This document shows, in pieces, positions 61,621-64,000 of a DNA stretch of 64,000 bases. Numbering within the stretch: position 1 is the first letter of the stretch; every line of letters starts with the position of its first letter. The DNA comes from Cinclus cinclus (Eukaryota; Chordata; Aves; Passeriformes; Cinclidae). Location of the stretch: positions 9,974,347-10,038,346 of the forward strand of contig NC_085047.1 of the NCBI RefSeq assembly GCF_963662255.1, written 5' to 3'. The notes beneath the pieces are model-generated. The model made no database searches. It was not told where the DNA came from and worked only from the letters and a program-made list of their open reading frames with translations. The position numbers and the translations under genes are program-made.

Positions 61621-64000
61621 TATATGTGTGTTTGCATGTGGGGGTTTTTACCCCAAGGGAAAGCTATGACTCAAACACTGCAGGCAGAGCAGGTACTGAG
61701 AATTTGTCTTCCCTAAATCTAAATTAGAGGTTTGGCAGAGCTCACTGGAACGTGAGAGATCTCTGCGACCAAGACTTATCATTCTGATATCCTCCACAGG
61801 CATTTCTTTTCTAACATATCATGGTGACAGCCACTGCTACTTGTACAAACAATATAGAACAACACAGAGCAGTACTTCCATTTTTACTAAGCCCTGGATA
61901 AATGACTCCTTGGGTTAAATCCTGGCCTCCCTCAACATGCGAGTGTGGAAATCATTCTGCAAAGTTGCAAGGAAAAAGTAGAGATTAACTCCCCAAACTC
62001 TACAACACTTTTGAAATCCTAAAGGTAAACCCAAAATAAATTATTTCTTACATGAATAAAATATTTAGATAAGAATCTTTCTATATATAATAGGCATTTA
62101 AAATCAGTCACAAGCTAAAACTTTAAAAGCTAAGCAAAACAAGATTGCTTAACTTTGATTTTCTCCCCACAGAAACCTGTAAATTGCATATTTGAATGAA
62201 AAAGACGTTACTGTTTTTAATACTATCATGTTTGAACCACCTTTTGAGTTGCGATAGCAAGCTGTTAGTTATTGTCTAGAAAAAGTGTATCCTCGTGCCT
62301 TAGGCTAAACAGCACGACTTAAGAAGTCAGAACAACTCAGAGCACTGAGAACCCTCCAGATTTTCATAATGCAGTTTTCTCAAGCAGCAGTCATCTGTTC
62401 CTTGAAGTTTGGCTATGACAACAGGAAGCACTGCCTCACAATGCCACTGTCAGGCATATAAACAATCCAGTCAGCTGCACCTGGAGGCTGCCTTGCTTTC
62501 AGTTTTGAATTCCCTGTGCATTCCAGTGCTCAAAAATGCTAATAATGAAGAGGAAAATATCCAGGAAATGGAAGACTGTGCTGTGAAACCCTGGTCATGA
62601 AAGAGAAAGCAAGCAAACAGATGCCACCACCTACTCCTTAACTTATGTAGACGTGGCATCAGTCCAGGAACCCTTTGATTCCAGGAAATGAGCCTTTATT
62701 GTTGCTGGACTATTAGTGATATCAAATCAGCTACAACATTTATTTTCATATGATAATTTCTTTTCTTTTTTCTAATTGAAGAATCATCAGACTGTCTCAG
62801 CTCTCCTTTTAAAACACTGGAGATGAATCAGCAAGATTCAAATAACCGTGATTGTCTCCATTCAGCACAAGAGGCACCTGAAACATGTTCCTGCAGTTTT
62901 ACTGTGTTTTTCTTTAGCTAAAACATAAGATGTGTTTTATGACCAGGCCTAAGTGGCTGAAAAACAGCCTCCTCTCTGTATCAGGCAATCAAACTGTACC
63001 ACCTTTCCTATTTAAGCACACCTTACATCTCCAGTTGTTATAATATAGAAATATTGAATGTACACATAGCTGAGCTGCCAAGCTGTGCTCTAGCCATTTT
63101 AAGAATTTACAGGAAATGCATTAAACAGCTTCCACGAAGACTGTTTGTACATTTACACTTAAGGTTCTGAAATATCACTTGGTAAGTTCAGTATTGCAAA
63201 CAGAGTTTTATATCCCCGCTGATGGTAAAACAAGAGGAAAGACAGTCTACATGACAGTCAGAAACTGTGGGATATAGGAAACAATCAGGGAGTACATTTG
63301 GAGGGCAGTGAACTGCCAAGCATCACACCAGGAGATATGATATGCTCAACAGGGTGCAAAATAATTTGAGATAATCTTTCTAGGAAGGATATTATGCACA
63401 TCATGTATTATTATTTATTGTCTTCTGGACAGCAGTGGTGGACCCAAGATCATCAGAAGAACATTTGCCTGAGAACTGTAAAGTAAAAATTTGAATTCAA
63501 ACTGGCACAAAACCACTGGTAGTCAGGTGAAAAATAAAGCACATTCTCCACAAAAGGGATTCAGTTATCCTGAAATATAACCTCAGCTTCAGACATCTCA
63601 TCAGATTTATTCTTGGCTTTATTTCTTCTGCCTCTAAATCAAAAGTTATAATGCTGACAGTTTTAGAGTGCAGAACCTCAGGTGTGGCCACAAATCCACA
63701 TTTAGTTACTTGGTGAAAGATAACTCAATTGGGAGTGGTGTTACACTCATTCAAAAGTCCTATTTCCTTCCACTCCTTACATTAAAGAAGATGATTATTG
63801 ACTTCTTGATTTTTAATGATAAAATCTTCATATTCAATTAGGCCTCATTTCTTTGGATCAAACTCACCAATGACAAATGCAAGAGCAACTACAGAATAAA
63901 AACAGAACTTCAGTGGCCAGAGGGAGTGTAACTTAGGAAACACGAAGATTAACCTTCTTTTTCACACATATTCCTCACACCAAAATTAGTATTTTTCTAG

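Larger units (their letters stand above)
47607..64000. other. AT-rich DNA with hairpin, CR1 copy and microsatellite
   Basis: Includes the hairpin at 49.1 kb, the possible MIR-like remnant at 51.9 kb, CR1 at 60.4-60.9 kb and the TATC array at 61.6 kb. A good acceptor near 50252 (TATTTTAGCTGTTTGCAG) and one near 62500 (TGCCTTGCTTTCAG) each precede about 30 open codons to a stop, too little to call. The rest shows nothing I can support. Confidence 0.5.

Overview
This is vertebrate nuclear DNA, almost certainly from a bird. The main evidence is at least a dozen fragments of the CR1 LINE family. Several end in the (ATTCTRTG)n-type 3' tail and the 'CCTTCCAACCCA' block typical of avian CR1. There is also a solo-LTR-like 3' end matching the avian endogenous retrovirus pattern (ATTAAA signal and a terminus in 'CACGACA'). 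The sequence is AT-rich with one sharp CpG island and no long open frames, so almost everything is intronic or intergenic. I see no prokaryotic operon, CRISPR array, rRNA or tRNA.

Layout. At 20.2-23.3 kb lies a CpG island with a CCCTT microsatellite, a CT tract and two GC-rich minisatellites. On the minus strand at its left edge is a convincing first coding exon (20988 to 20934). It has an optimal Kozak ATG, an in-frame upstream stop, a hydrophobic signal-peptide-like N-terminus and a GTAAG donor in phase 1. From there the gene should run leftward. Two further minus-strand exon candidates have compatible phase: 6474-6292 (phase 1 in, 1 out) and 1127-988 (phase 1 in, then a stop). A possible poly(A) signal at 670-665 would end the gene near the left edge. 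I do not recognise the protein and give no symbol.

Right of the island (23.3-64 kb) the DNA is mostly non-coding and repeat-sprinkled. Several plus-strand segments have good splice signals around open frames: 26374-26600 (an ATG-containing exon), 41023-41187 (a possible terminal exon), 43310-43367 and 47479-47606. They may be exons of one or more plus-strand genes, or chance matches. Nothing here proves they belong together.

The most unusual non-coding structures are a 104-nt imperfect hairpin at 49061-49164 with the size and shape of a microRNA precursor, and a perfect 14-bp inverted repeat with a 4-nt loop at 4829-4860. Apart from the first exon and the clear CR1 copies, calls are low to moderate confidence. 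They need comparison with other bird genomes or RNA data.
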